Below are positions 53,576 to 62,455 of a stretch of 64,000 nucleotides of DNA, one piece after another (within the stretch, counting starts at the first letter, position 1; each line of letters starts with the position of its first letter). A program made the translations under genes and the position numbers. The notes below the pieces were generated by a model. The model saw only the letters and a list, made by a program, of their open reading frames with translations, searched no databases and was not told the DNA's origin. This DNA comes from a bacterium 1XD21-13 (GTDB lineage: Bacteria; Bacillota; Clostridia; Lachnospirales; Lachnospiraceae), in assembly GCA_009917555.1 (NCBI GenBank), contig QZDX01000004.1:62001-126000 (forward strand). Direction: 5' to 3'.

Positions 53576-53989
53576 ATGGCAGCAGTAAAAGAATTGATAC
53601 GTGTGGAAGCGGATGGAAGTATCAGCTTTGGAGATTATGAGCTGGCAGTGAAGACGAAGCTCAAGGACTTCAATCACCAGGGAGACTTGTATAAGGTGAA
53701 GACCTTTCAGGAAATCACCAAGCTGGAGCGCAATGATCTGTTTGTTTATGAGTCTGTGCCAGGAACGGCTGTGGAGAATTTCTTAGTATCTGCAGATAGT
53801 GTAGAATTTAAGGTGAGTGGACCGGAGGATGCACAGATTACTCTGGGAATGGAAGAGGATACGGAATATGTGACTCAGGTAGATGGACATGAGTCTGACC
53901 GGATCAAGACAAGCCGGGGTGGCAAGCTGGTGCTGAGCGTGGAGCTTGGCGGCAAAGAGAGTGTAGGCGTAAAGGTTGTAAAAGCATAG
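53576..53989 (+). CDS. Conserved small protein between clpC and radA
   Basis: The 137-residue protein appears all-beta with two similar halves. KELIRVEADGSISFGDYELAVKTKLKDF and YKVKTFQEITKLERNDLFVYESVPGTAVENF lead into SGPEDAQITLGMEEDTEYVTQVDG and GGKLVLSVELGG. Similar proteins in Lachnospiraceae are sometimes labelled endosialidase in databases, to my recollection. No catalytic motif is visible and I would not accept that name. ATG 53576 with TGGAGG upstream is preferred over 53549. It ends 10 bases before radA. Confidence 0.75.
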   Translation: MAAVKELIRVEADGSISFGDYELAVKTKLKDFNHQGDLYKVKTFQEITKLERNDLFVYESVPGTAVENFLVSADSVEFKVSGPEDAQITLGMEEDTEYVTQVDGHESDRIKTSRGGKLVLSVELGGKESVGVKVVKA

Positions 53990-53999
53990 GTCAAGAGGA

Positions 54000-55361
54000 A
54001 TGGCAAAGGGAAAAAGCACCGTATTTTTCTGCCAGAACTGTGGACATGAATCATCCAAATGGATGGGCCAATGTCCGGGGTGCAGGCAGTGGAATACCTT
54101 TGTAGAGGAAACCATAGAAAAGACAAGTGTCCGAAGGATACAAAAGGAGAGGGCAGCCGCTGGTCCGGTCTGCCTCTCTTCTATTGATACGGCAAAAGAG
54201 GAACGGATGACCACCCATATGGGAGAACTGGATCGGGTTTTGGGAGGCGGCATTGTGCCGGGCTCTCTTGTTCTGGTGGGCGGCGATCCGGGAATCGGAA
54301 AGTCCACCCTGCTTTTGCAGGTCTGTCAAAAGCTTTCTGGGGACAATCGGGATGTGCTGTATATTTCCGGGGAGGAGTCCCTGAAGCAGATTAAGCTTCG
54401 GGCAGCACGGATTGGCAGCTTTTCCGATCGACTGCGGCTGCTCTGTGAGACGAATTTGGAGCTGATTCGGGAGACCATTCGGGGAGAGAAGCCGGAGGCT
54501 GTGATTATTGATTCCATACAGACCATGTACAACGAGGAGATCAGCTCAGCGCCGGGAAGTGTGTCTCAGGTCCGGGAAGCCACCGCCGTGCTGATGCAGC
54601 TTGCAAAGGGGCTGGGGATTACGGTCTTTATCGTGGGCCATGTGACAAAGGAGGGAACCGTGGCCGGGCCTAGGGTTCTGGAGCATATGGTGGACACGGT
54701 ACTCTACTTTGAGGGAGATCGCCATGCCTCCTATCGGATTCTTCGGGGAGTGAAGAACCGTTTTGGCTCCACCAATGAGATAGGTGTTTTTGAAATGCGC
54801 GAGACGGGGCTTGTGGAGGTGGAGAATCCTTCGGAGTATATGCTGAACGGCCGGCCGGAGGATGCTTCGGGCTCCGTGGTGGCCTGCTCCATGGAGGGAA
54901 CCCGGCCAATCTTGCTGGAGATTCAGGCGCTGGTCTGCCACAGTACCCTGGCAGTGCCCAGACGGACGGCGGCAGGGATGGATTATAATCGGGTGAATCT
55001 TTTACTGGCCGTTCTTGAGAAGCGTTTGAATCTGCGACTTTCCAACAGCGATGTGTATGTGAATATTGCAGGGGGAATCCGTATCAGTGAGCCGGCGGTG
55101 GATCTGGGCGTGGTGCTGGCGGTGATATCCAGCTATAAGGACAGACCTATTGATGAGAAGGTTCTGGCATTTGGAGAGGTGGGCTTAAGCGGCGAGGTTC
55201 GTGCGGTGAGCCAGGCTGGACAGCGGGTACAGGAGGCAAAGAAGCTGGGCTTTACCACCATTATTTTGCCGGAGGTCTGCAGGGAGCAGATTGGAGCAGT
55301 TGAGGGTGTGCGCCTCTGCGGGGTGCGGACCGTGGCAGATGCGGTACAGCTGGTACAGTAA
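54000..55361 (+). CDS. radA: DNA repair protein RadA
   Basis: The 453-residue protein has a four-cysteine zinc finger (C11, C14, C25, C28), a RecA-like ATPase with GDPGIGKST near 97-105, the RadA motif KNRFGSTNEIG near 253, and a C-terminal Lon-like domain (ISEPAVDLGVVLAVISSYKDRP, LSGEVRAVSQ). RadA promotes branch migration in recombination repair. Length and motifs are complete. It is probably co-transcribed with the small protein ahead of it. Confidence 0.95.
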   Translation: MAKGKSTVFFCQNCGHESSKWMGQCPGCRQWNTFVEETIEKTSVRRIQKERAAAGPVCLSSIDTAKEERMTTHMGELDRVLGGGIVPGSLVLVGGDPGIGKSTLLLQVCQKLSGDNRDVLYISGEESLKQIKLRAARIGSFSDRLRLLCETNLELIRETIRGEKPEAVIIDSIQTMYNEEISSAPGSVSQVREATAVLMQLAKGLGITVFIVGHVTKEGTVAGPRVLEHMVDTVLYFEGDRHASYRILRGVKNRFGSTNEIGVFEMRETGLVEVENPSEYMLNGRPEDASGSVVACSMEGTRPILLEIQALVCHSTLAVPRRTAAGMDYNRVNLLLAVLEKRLNLRLSNSDVYVNIAGGIRISEPAVDLGVVLAVISSYKDRPIDEKVLAFGEVGLSGEVRAVSQAGQRVQEAKKLGFTTIILPEVCREQIGAVEGVRLCGVRTVADAVQLVQ

Positions 55362-55402
55362 CCAGTAGGAACATCGATACAGCAAGAAAATTGATTTTGG
55401 GA

Positions 55403-55432
55403 TTGACAGAAGGTTGGTTTTTGTGGTATAAA
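55403..55432 (+). promoter_or_regulatory. Promoter of the tRNA-Trp gene
   Basis: TTGACA (55403-55408), 18-base spacer, TATAAA (55427-55432), about 20 bases before the tRNA. The start of transcription is expected near 55440. Confidence 0.75.
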
Positions 55433-55451
55433 GAATAGGTACGTTTGAACT

Positions 55452-55522
55452 AGGGGATTGGTCAAATGGCATGACAGGGGTCTCCAAAACCCTTAGTGGG
55501 AGTTCGATTCTCTCATCCCCTG
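55452..55522 (+). tRNA. tRNA-Trp (anticodon CCA)
   Basis: The acceptor arms AGGGGAT (55452-55458) and ATCCCCT (55515-55521) pair over 7 bases, with discriminator G at 55522. The D arm is GTCA/TGAC. The anticodon arm is GGGGT-CTCCAAA-ACCCT with anticodon CCA. The T arm is GGGAG-TTCGATT-CTCTC. CCA is not encoded. A promoter lies upstream and a terminator downstream, so it is a single-gene unit. Confidence 0.95.
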
Positions 55523-55526
55523 TAAG

Positions 55527-55572
55527 AAAAAGCGCAGGAAGTCAGTAAAATGACAGGTTCCGGCGCTTTTTT
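55527..55572 (+). terminator. Rho-independent terminator of tRNA-Trp
   Basis: AAAAAGCGC (55527-55535) with inner AGGAA pairs with TTCC and GCGC (55563-55566) followed by six T. The next gene start at 55607 lies just behind. Confidence 0.8.
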
Positions 55573-55606
55573 CGAAAATCAGAAAACCAAAGGATGGAGA
55601 AAAATT

Positions 55607-56107
55607 ATGGCATTACTGAAGCAATGGCGCGATATGGCTTACGACCAGGAAGCGAACAAGGGAGACATTCAGAGATTTTGGGCAAAATATTTTGACATAG
55701 AGAAGGGCATCTATGAGCAGCTTCTGGCAGACCCGGATACGGAGGTAAAGGGAACAGTAAAGGAGCTGGCAGAGAAGTACGGTCAGGATATTATGACCAT
55801 GACCGGCTTCCTGGACGGCATCAATGACAGCCTGGTGGAGCCTAACCCCATTGATGATATGGAGGAGGATACGGTTGTATCTCTTAAGTTTGACAAGGAA
55901 AAGCTATATAAGAACATGGTAGCGGCAAAGGCGGACTGGCTCTATGAGCTTCCCCAGTGGGAGCCGATTTTCTCAGATGAGAAGCGCAGAGAGCTCTACA
56001 TGGAACAGAAAAAGTCCGGCACCATCGTAAAAGGACCTAAAATCGGACGAAACGATCCCTGCCCCTGCGGAAGCGGTAAGAAGTATAAAAAATGCTGCGG
56101 AAGATAG
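55607..56107 (+). CDS. SEC-C motif protein
   Basis: The 166-residue protein ends in a zinc-binding SEC-C motif, [20 protein letters not shown] (147-166), as in the SecA C-terminus. The helical N-terminal part ([32 protein letters not shown]) is of a type often seen in Clostridia. SEC-C tails can bind SecB or ribosomes, but stand-alone proteins have no clear role. ATG 55607 follows AGGATGGAG. The end overlaps the next gene by 16 bases. Confidence 0.85.
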   Translation: MALLKQWRDMAYDQEANKGDIQRFWAKYFDIEKGIYEQLLADPDTEVKGTVKELAEKYGQDIMTMTGFLDGINDSLVEPNPIDDMEEDTVVSLKFDKEKLYKNMVAAKADWLYELPQWEPIFSDEKRRELYMEQKKSGTIVKGPKIGRNDPCPCGSGKKYKKCCGR

Positions 56108-56868
56108 AGCGGATGGGAATGGTATTCCTGGTTCTGGGAGCCTTATGCGTCCTCTATTATATTGGAATTGTATTGTATGCGGGCTTACGGGCTTCCTTTG
56201 CTTGGTTCTGGCTGTTCCTGGGAGGAGTATGCTTCCTGGCAGGAGCGATCTGCCGCGTTCCGTACCTTTCTTCGGCCTTTGGACGGATACCTGCTGGTAT
56301 AAAGATTTCAGGCGGCATCCTTCTGGCAGTGGGTCTGGCAGGCTTTCTGTTTGTGGAGGGCTGTATTATAAGTGGAATGACGGGAAGCGCTAAGGAGCCG
56401 GTGGAATATCTGATTGTTTTAGGCGCTCAGGTAAAGGGAACCAGGGTAAGCAAGGCATTAAGCCAGCGCCTTATAAGGGCAGCAGAGTATCTTCGGGAGC
56501 ATGAGGATACCAAGGTCATCGTATCCGGCGGTCAGGGACAGGGAGAGGATATTTCTGAGGCAGAGGCTATGAAGGCATGGCTTATGGACCAGGGAATTGA
56601 GGAGGAGCGGATTCTTAAGGAGGACAGGTCCGTCAATACCAGCCAGAATATTCGCTTTAGCATGGAGCTGATGGACAATCCCCAGAGCTTGGTGGGCATT
56701 GTATCCAATGACTTTCACGTGTTCCGGGCCACGCACATTGCCAAGGCCCAGGGGCTTCACGCCATTCCGATTCCGGCACCCTCATCTCTTGGCATGTATC
56801 CCCATTATATGGTCAGGGAGGCATTTGCCATCGTGAAGGATTTGGCAGTGGGGAATATGGTGTTTTAG
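56092..56868 (+). CDS. YdcF/DUF218-family membrane protein
   Basis: The 258-residue protein has two to three N-terminal helices and then a DUF218 domain: [71 protein letters not shown] and [16 protein letters not shown]. The family includes ElyC/SanA-like proteins with links to envelope synthesis and vancomycin sensitivity. It overlaps the SEC-C gene, so both are in one unit that ends at the terminator at 56881. Confidence 0.87.
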   Translation: MLRKIERMGMVFLVLGALCVLYYIGIVLYAGLRASFAWFWLFLGGVCFLAGAICRVPYLSSAFGRIPAGIKISGGILLAVGLAGFLFVEGCIISGMTGSAKEPVEYLIVLGAQVKGTRVSKALSQRLIRAAEYLREHEDTKVIVSGGQGQGEDISEAEAMKAWLMDQGIEEERILKEDRSVNTSQNIRFSMELMDNPQSLVGIVSNDFHVFRATHIAKAQGLHAIPIPAPSSLGMYPHYMVREAFAIVKDLAVGNMVF

Positions 56869-56880
56869 AAAGAATAAGGG

Positions 56881-56919
56881 AAAGGAGCTATTCGTAGAAT
56901 CTATGAGTAGCTCCTTTTT
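56881..56919 (+). terminator. Rho-independent terminator after the YdcF-like gene
   Basis: AAAGGAGCTA (56881-56890) pairs perfectly with TAGCTCCTTT (56908-56917) and the T-run continues to 56919. Confidence 0.85.
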
Positions 56920-56968
56920 GTGATGCATAAATGATGCTCTTGTGTGATAAGATGATGAAAAATATTAT

Positions 56969-56983
56969 TTAAGGAATTCTTAA
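56969..56983. promoter_or_regulatory. TTAAGGAATTCTTAA box, upstream of the MacB-like operon
   Basis: This near-palindrome, also readable as 11-base-spaced TTAAG-type repeats, recurs as TTAAAGAATTTTTAA at 62335-62349. Each box lies 25-28 bases before an extended -10 promoter. OmpR-family response regulators use such spaced repeats. Confidence 0.5.
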
Positions 56984-57004
56984 ATAGTATTTTGAAAATA
57001 CTTG

Positions 57005-57013
57005 TGGTATACT
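57005..57013 (+). promoter_or_regulatory. Extended -10 promoter of the MacB-like operon
   Basis: TGGTATACT is an extended -10 element without a recognisable -35, consistent with activator dependence on the box at 56969. An identical TTGTGGTATACT occurs at 62371-62382. Confidence 0.55.
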
Positions 57014-57119
57014 GTGATTGTATTACGCTAGATATGGTATATTTGCCCATTTTATAGCACGATTTAGGAATGGTGTGAGCTGTGTGGAAGGGATTCCGTA
57101 TGGGCAGAAGGGGATGGCT

Positions 57120-57845
57120 ATGGTACAGGAAAGAGAGCCTGTGATTCAAGTAAAAAATTTATATAAAATCTACCGCGTGGGACGGAATAAGGTCAGAGCC
57201 TTAAACGGTGTGGATTTGGAGATCTATCGGGGGGAGTTTTGCTCCATTGTGGGCACTTCAGGATCGGGAAAGTCCACAATGCTGAATATGCTGGCCGGTT
57301 TGGAGAAGCCCACAAAGGGCGAGGTTATTATATCAGGGGAGCATCTGGAGCGGATGAATGAAAATCAGCTGGTGCGGTTTCGGCGGGAGCATGTGGGATT
57401 TATTTTTCAGTCCTTTAACCTGCTGGGGACTATGAATGCCAAGGAAAATGTGGCTTTGCCGCTGACCTTTCGGGGCGTTCCCAAGAAGGTGCGGATGGAC
57501 AAGGCAGACAAGATGCTGGACTTGGTGGGGCTTCGGAAGCACAAAACCCACAAGCCCAATGAGATGTCCGGAGGACAGCAGCAGCGTGTGGGAGTGGCCA
57601 GGGCGCTGGTAGTGGACCCGGAGATTATTTTTGCCGACGAGCCTACGGGTAATTTGGATTCCAATACCTCAGCGGAGGTGATGGAGCTGATGAAGAAGAT
57701 TGTGCGGGAACAGAATCAGACTCTGGTGATGGTAACCCATGACAATCACCTGGCGAGCTTTGCAGATCGGATTTTTCACATTATAGATGGAAAAATTGTC
57801 AAGATAGAGGACAACCGGAAGAACAGGGAGGTAGTAGAGGCATGA
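57120..57845 (+). CDS. MacB/LolD-type ABC transporter ATPase
   Basis: The 241-residue ATPase has GTSGSGKST near 45-53, MSGGQQQRVGVARAL near 142 and ADEPTGNLDSNTS near 165, typical of the MacB/LolD/FtsE group that drives extracytoplasmic mechanotransmission rather than simple transport. The FRREHVGFIFQSFNLL Q-loop is intact. ATG 57120 has AGAAGGGG 6 bases upstream; earlier in-frame starts lack support. It overlaps the next gene by 4 bases. Confidence 0.9.
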   Translation: MVQEREPVIQVKNLYKIYRVGRNKVRALNGVDLEIYRGEFCSIVGTSGSGKSTMLNMLAGLEKPTKGEVIISGEHLERMNENQLVRFRREHVGFIFQSFNLLGTMNAKENVALPLTFRGVPKKVRMDKADKMLDLVGLRKHKTHKPNEMSGGQQQRVGVARALVVDPEIIFADEPTGNLDSNTSAEVMELMKKIVREQNQTLVMVTHDNHLASFADRIFHIIDGKIVKIEDNRKNREVVEA

Positions 57846-59641
57846 GAAGAATGGGACTGATAAAGAGAGGATTAGTGTTGGCGCTGTGTGGTATGCTGGT
57901 TGTGCCAGCAGCAGGAGAACTGTTGCAACCGATGACTGCAATAGCAGGAGCACCGAGAGCGTCTAGTTCAGATATAGACTTACAAAGTACAAAAGATAGT
58001 GCTTGTTCTGAATTAGATGAGTATTATATATTTAGAGAATCATCTATACCTGAAGGGAAGCGTGCTGAAGCAAGAGCGGCAGTAGACGCACAAATTAAAG
58101 CTATTCAGAATTGTAATAGTAGTGCGGTTATTTCTGAACGGTTGGCAGCTGGGCGGGCTACTATTGATTCCTACATCCCCTCTGACGCTCCCGACCCCGA
58201 CCCAGAACCAACCACCACCAACAGCAACATCATGGTAGGCGGCAACTGGGTAACCCCGGTAGCCAACGGAGGTCAGTACGTCAGCGTTGTCCTTCCGGTG
58301 GTCAACATGGGCCGCAGGCGGGTAAAAAACGCTGTGGTAACCCCGCAGATCAGCCAGGATCCGGCCAAGTGGCCTTTCGAGATTGAGACATCCAACTACA
58401 CCCAGACCATCGATCGCCTTCCCGGTACGGACGAAGGCGGAGACGATATGGAGCGCCGCCGGGAACTGACTTGGGTTCTAAAGACCCGCAAGGATGCTCC
58501 GGGCGGATATATGCCCATAGCCTTCGATGTAACCTATGAAAACGACGATCTGTCCCTGACCACCGTAACCTTGACCACCTATGTGAATGTAAAGGGAACC
58601 ACCGGCGTGTCCGCGGACGGAACCGCTTCCACGCCCCGTGTGATTGTAACCGGATTTTCCACTAACCCGGAGGTGGTACGGGCAGGTGAGACCTTTACCT
58701 TGACTCTACATATGCAGAACACCTCCAAGGCAACGGCAGTTCAGAATATGCTTTTCGATATCCAGGCGGCCAGTGAGAGCACCGATACCACCTATGTGGC
58801 GGCAGCCTTCCTGCCCACAGCCGGGTCCAGCACCATTTTCGTGGATCGCATAGGAGCTGGAGCTACCAAGGATATTTCCATGGAGATGGAGGCGCGCTCC
58901 GACCTGTCACAGAAGCCCTACGTGGTGAATGTAAAGATGAACTACGAGGATGAAAATGTCAATGCCTATGAAAATACGGCCAGTGTATCCATCCCCGTCC
59001 GCCAGGAGGCCCGTGTGGACATCAGCAGCATTGAGGTGATGCCCGACAACATTGAGGTGGGCAATGAAGCCAACGTCATGTTCAGCGTCTACAACATCGG
59101 AAAGACAAAGCTCTTTAATACAAGCGTAAAATTCATATCCGATTCCGTCAGCGGCGGAGATACCTATCTGGGCAATATTGATCCCGGGGCTACCGCAAAT
59201 GTGGACGCGTATCTGTCAGGTGCAGCAGCCACCATGGATGACGGCATCGTAAAGATTGAAATTACCTTCGAGGATGAGGCAGGGGAAGCTACCACCATAG
59301 AGAAAGAAATGACCCTGTTTGTCAATGAAATGTATTTCCCAGATGATATGGGAATGGACGGTATGTACGGCGAGGATATGATGGAAGAGCAGGGCGGCTT
59401 TAAAATCTGGTGGGTGGCAGTGCCTGCGGTTCTGATTATTATCGGGATCATCATATTTGTGGTAATCCGTAAAAAGAAGAAGAAAAAAGCCCAGGAGCTT
59501 CTGGAACTGGAGGAGGATCTGGACGATATGAGTGAGGAGGATTCCTCCGACGACGATGATGACGATGAGGTGGAAACAGAGAAGCTGAGTCCGTGGAAGA
59601 AATGGAAGAAGCGTAGGTCTGAGAAGAGGAACGGTCTATGA
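57842..59641 (+). CDS. Exported Ig-like/CARDB-type membrane protein of the MacB-like system
   Basis: The 599-residue protein has an N-terminal signal peptide and a short helical segment (35-110) that is AT-rich at DNA level. Three to four extracellular beta-sandwich domains follow (for example VTGFSTNPEVVRAGETFTLTL and SSIEVMPDNIEVGNEANVMFSVYNIGKTKLF, like S-layer/CARDB repeats). Near residues 525-548 is a membrane helix, then a tail with a Lys run, an Asp/Glu block and a basic end. It lies between ATPase and permease genes with 4-base overlaps on both sides, so it replaces a MacA-like adaptor as probable partner. Confidence 0.82.
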   Translation: MRRMGLIKRGLVLALCGMLVVPAAGELLQPMTAIAGAPRASSSDIDLQSTKDSACSELDEYYIFRESSIPEGKRAEARAAVDAQIKAIQNCNSSAVISERLAAGRATIDSYIPSDAPDPDPEPTTTNSNIMVGGNWVTPVANGGQYVSVVLPVVNMGRRRVKNAVVTPQISQDPAKWPFEIETSNYTQTIDRLPGTDEGGDDMERRRELTWVLKTRKDAPGGYMPIAFDVTYENDDLSLTTVTLTTYVNVKGTTGVSADGTASTPRVIVTGFSTNPEVVRAGETFTLTLHMQNTSKATAVQNMLFDIQAASESTDTTYVAAAFLPTAGSSTIFVDRIGAGATKDISMEMEARSDLSQKPYVVNVKMNYEDENVNAYENTASVSIPVRQEARVDISSIEVMPDNIEVGNEANVMFSVYNIGKTKLFNTSVKFISDSVSGGDTYLGNIDPGATANVDAYLSGAAATMDDGIVKIEITFEDEAGEATTIEKEMTLFVNEMYFPDDMGMDGMYGEDMMEEQGGFKIWWVAVPAVLIIIGIIIFVVIRKKKKKKAQELLELEEDLDDMSEEDSSDDDDDDEVETEKLSPWKKWKKRRSEKRNGL

Positions 59642-61056
59642 GTGTAAAGGATTTGCTTAAAATGAGCTTAAGCAGCCTGTGGCGTCGAAAGCTTCGGACC
59701 ATCCTGACAGTTCTGGGAGTAGTCATTGGAACTGCCTCCATTGTGGTTATGATTTCTCTGGGACTGGGACTTAACAAGGTCAGCATGGAGCAGATTGAAC
59801 AGTATGGCGGCCTGACCACCATCAATGTCTACTCCAATGATGGCGGTTATGGCTATTATGGCGGCGGTGTGGCGGTTTCTGTGGACGGCAGTGACAGTGA
59901 CAGTGACAGCCAGGAGCCGGTGCGGATTGACGATGCGGCCATTGAGCAGTTTAAGCATATGGAGCATGTGGAGGTGGCGTCCCCTATCTTAAGCACCTGG
60001 GTTCTGCTTCGCCAGGGCGTCTGGGAGTCAAGCGCAAGCATCCGGGGAATGAGCCATGAGGCTCTGGAGAAAATGGATATTGACATCAAGGAGGGAAGTC
60101 TTCCGGAGGAGGGCGGAGAGCTGCAGTTTTTCTATGGAAATACCGTGATTACCGATTTTTATAATTCCAAGACGGGTCAGAACCCCTACTATGAGAATTA
60201 CGACTATGAGCATCCGGAAAATAATACCACAGCCGATGTGGACTTTATGAACACTCCCATGTTTGTGATTTTTGACACGGATGCCTACTACAACTCCCAG
60301 TACGGTGGAACGGATGAAAATGGAGCTCCCGTACCGGCACCCAAAAAATATATGGTGCCCGGCTGCGGCTTGATGGCCGGCAGCCCGGAGGAGTGGGGAG
60401 AGAATTCCAACAGTATTCTCTGTGATGTGGAGGCACTGAAGGCCCAGCTGAAAAAGGTATTTAAGGGAAAGGCAATTCCGGGCCAGCCAACCAATAAGTC
60501 CGGCAAGCCCTACAAGGAGATTTACTATAACCAGGCTTATATCCGCGTGGATGACATGGATTATGTGACGGATGTGCAGGACCAGATCCGTGCCCTGGGC
60601 TTTCAGGCGGAGAGCAACGTGGAGTGGATGAACCAGGTACAGGAGCAGTCCCGATCCATACAGATGGCCCTGGGCGGCATCGGCGCCGTATCCTTCTTTG
60701 TGGCAGCCATAGGCATTGCCAACACCATGATGATGTCCATCTATGAGCGGACCAAGGAGATTGGTGTGATGAAGGTGCTGGGGTGTGATATGGGAGCCAT
60801 CCGAAATATGTTTTTGGCGGAGGCCGGCTTTATCGGACTGATCGGCGGAGCCGTGGGCCTGCTGCTGAGCTATGGAATATCAAGTATTATTAATTTTGTC
60901 ACGAAGGCTACCTATGAATCGGGAATCTCCTATATTCCCTTTTATCTGGTGCTGCTGGCTATGATATTTGCAGTATTTATGGGAATGCTTGCAGGTCTGT
61001 TTCCGGCACTTCGGGCCATGCGTCTGAGTGCCCTGGCAGCCATACGAAATGAGTAG
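59638..61056 (+). CDS. MacB/FtsX-type ABC transporter permease
   Basis: The 472-residue permease has one N-terminal helix after SLWRRKLRTILTVLGVVIGTASIVVM and a large extracellular domain (about 45-335). That domain has a Gly/Tyr-rich stretch and SDSDSDSQEP. Three C-terminal helices follow with ANTMMMSIYERTKEIGVMKVLGC and PALRAMRLSALAAIRNE. These are hallmarks of MacB/FtsX permeases. It works with the ATPase at 57120, probably in peptide or lipid export or in controlling wall hydrolases; the amidase gene directly behind supports the last option. Confidence 0.9.
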   Translation: MSVKDLLKMSLSSLWRRKLRTILTVLGVVIGTASIVVMISLGLGLNKVSMEQIEQYGGLTTINVYSNDGGYGYYGGGVAVSVDGSDSDSDSQEPVRIDDAAIEQFKHMEHVEVASPILSTWVLLRQGVWESSASIRGMSHEALEKMDIDIKEGSLPEEGGELQFFYGNTVITDFYNSKTGQNPYYENYDYEHPENNTTADVDFMNTPMFVIFDTDAYYNSQYGGTDENGAPVPAPKKYMVPGCGLMAGSPEEWGENSNSILCDVEALKAQLKKVFKGKAIPGQPTNKSGKPYKEIYYNQAYIRVDDMDYVTDVQDQIRALGFQAESNVEWMNQVQEQSRSIQMALGGIGAVSFFVAAIGIANTMMMSIYERTKEIGVMKVLGCDMGAIRNMFLAEAGFIGLIGGAVGLLLSYGISSIINFVTKATYESGISYIPFYLVLLAMIFAVFMGMLAGLFPALRAMRLSALAAIRNE

Positions 61057-62308
61057 AGCTATGAGACGAAGAAGAAGGCGAAGAAGAGCAGGCGGACTTC
61101 TCCTGCTTTTGCCCTTGCTGATAATGGGATTGGGTATCAGTATTGGAGCGGCAGTGACAGCGTGGACAGAGCTGGAAGGGATAGACAGGTCCGGTAGGAT
61201 TACCGGGCCTGTCCTTTTCGCATGGTCGGAAAAGCTCAGTGAGCAGCTTCACTTATCCCTAGCTGCTGCAGAGGCGCAGGCAGAGGAAGACATGCCAGAG
61301 GCGGAATGGGAAGAACCTAAGACACAACCGGAGAGGGAGCCGGATACGGCTTTAAGCATAGCAGGAGGCTCTGTGGATTTGGAAGCGGCGCCCAAACTTC
61401 GCATTGTGCTGGACCCGGGCCACGGCGGGCCGGGGCTTAAGGAGGAACAAGAGCTGGGAGCCATTTACCGGGATACCTATGAAAAGTATCTGACCCTGGA
61501 AATAGCCCAGGCTATGAGGGAGGAGCTGTCCGAGTACGGCAATGTGGAGATTTTTCTGACACGGGACACAGATCGGGCCATGACCTTAAAGGAGCGGGCG
61601 GCCTATGCGGAATCCGTAGGCGGGGATCTTCTGGTAAGCCTTCACTTAAATGCTTCCCTGGAGCACAATTTTTATGGATCCGAGGTTTTTGTGTCAGCCT
61701 TTGAACACTTTCATGCCAGGGGAGCCGGGGTAGGGGAATGTATTCTCAAGGAGCTTACGGATTATGGCTTTGTATCCAAGGGGGTCAAAACCAGGCTGGG
61801 AAGCAATGGGGCGGATTACTATGGGATTATTCGGGAATGTAAGAGCCTTGGAATTCCGGCGTTGATTGTGGAGCACGGCTATATGGATGAGGACGGAGAC
61901 TGGGCCCGCATGAACACCAAGGAGGCTCTGCGGACTCTTGGGCAGCGGGATGCTGCCGGGCTTGCAGCCTATTTTGGACTGGAAAAAGGAAGGATACTCC
62001 CGGAGCTTCCCCGGATAGAGGAGACCATTCCCCCTGCTGTGGTTCGCCCTGATACCACGCCGCCGGAGGAGGTGTGGTATAAAAAAGAGCGCCAGGGAGA
62101 CGGTCGTTTTCTCATTACCCTTCACGGAGTGGAGCGGGAAAGCCGGGTGATGTATTACGATTACAGCGTGGACGGAGGGGAAACCTACGGCAAATTACAG
62201 CTGTGGGGTTCGGAGGATACCGTGCAATTTCCCATGAATCTTACAGGGGAGGAGCAGCTTGTGTTTCGGGTATACAATAACTATGAGCTGCGAACGGAAG
62301 CTCGATAA
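61049..62308 (+). CDS. N-acetylmuramoyl-L-alanine amidase (Amidase_3)
   Basis: The secreted protein of about 419 residues has an extremely Arg-rich start (RRRRRRRR), a membrane anchor and an Amidase_3 domain near residues 115-300. Zinc ligands lie in IVLDPGHGG, in the glutamate of LTLEIAQ and in SLHLNAS; the catalytic glutamate is in LIVEHGYMDEDGDW. A C-terminal beta domain follows. It cuts the amide between MurNAc and the stem peptide. The start is uncertain: ATG 61049, ATG 61061 and GTG 61028 are all possible, and none has a strong SD. It overlaps the permease gene. Confidence 0.88.
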   Translation: MSRAMRRRRRRRRAGGLLLLLPLLIMGLGISIGAAVTAWTELEGIDRSGRITGPVLFAWSEKLSEQLHLSLAAAEAQAEEDMPEAEWEEPKTQPEREPDTALSIAGGSVDLEAAPKLRIVLDPGHGGPGLKEEQELGAIYRDTYEKYLTLEIAQAMREELSEYGNVEIFLTRDTDRAMTLKERAAYAESVGGDLLVSLHLNASLEHNFYGSEVFVSAFEHFHARGAGVGECILKELTDYGFVSKGVKTRLGSNGADYYGIIRECKSLGIPALIVEHGYMDEDGDWARMNTKEALRTLGQRDAAGLAAYFGLEKGRILPELPRIEETIPPAVVRPDTTPPEEVWYKKERQGDGRFLITLHGVERESRVMYYDYSVDGGETYGKLQLWGSEDTVQFPMNLTGEEQLVFRVYNNYELRTEAR

Positions 62309-62334
62309 CAGCTTGGGCCGGATGCCGGTAATTG

Positions 62335-62349
62335 TTAAAGAATTTTTAA
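62335..62349. promoter_or_regulatory. TTAAAGAATTTTTAA box, upstream of the transglutaminase-like gene
   Basis: Second copy of the box at 56969. Shared positions TTAAxGAATTxTTAA and similar distance to an identical extended -10 suggest a common regulator. Confidence 0.5.
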
Positions 62350-62373
62350 GATGCTTGTGTGAGAGGAATATTG

Positions 62374-62382
62374 TGGTATACT
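62374..62382 (+). promoter_or_regulatory. Extended -10 promoter of the transglutaminase-like gene
   Basis: TGGTATACT preceded by TTG, identical to the element at 57005. It reads toward the gene at 62456. Confidence 0.55.
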
Positions 62383-62455
62383 ATAGATAAGATTACAAAC
62401 CATGGCACTTTCATAGAACAAGGGAGATTGCTTATTGATAATGGGGGCAGATAGA

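Noticed and set aside
57018-57119. N-terminal extension of the MacB-like ATPase from 57018
   Set aside because: The extra 34 residues would overlap the transcript start region and lack a ribosome site; ATG 57120 has a proper SD and begins at the usual family start.
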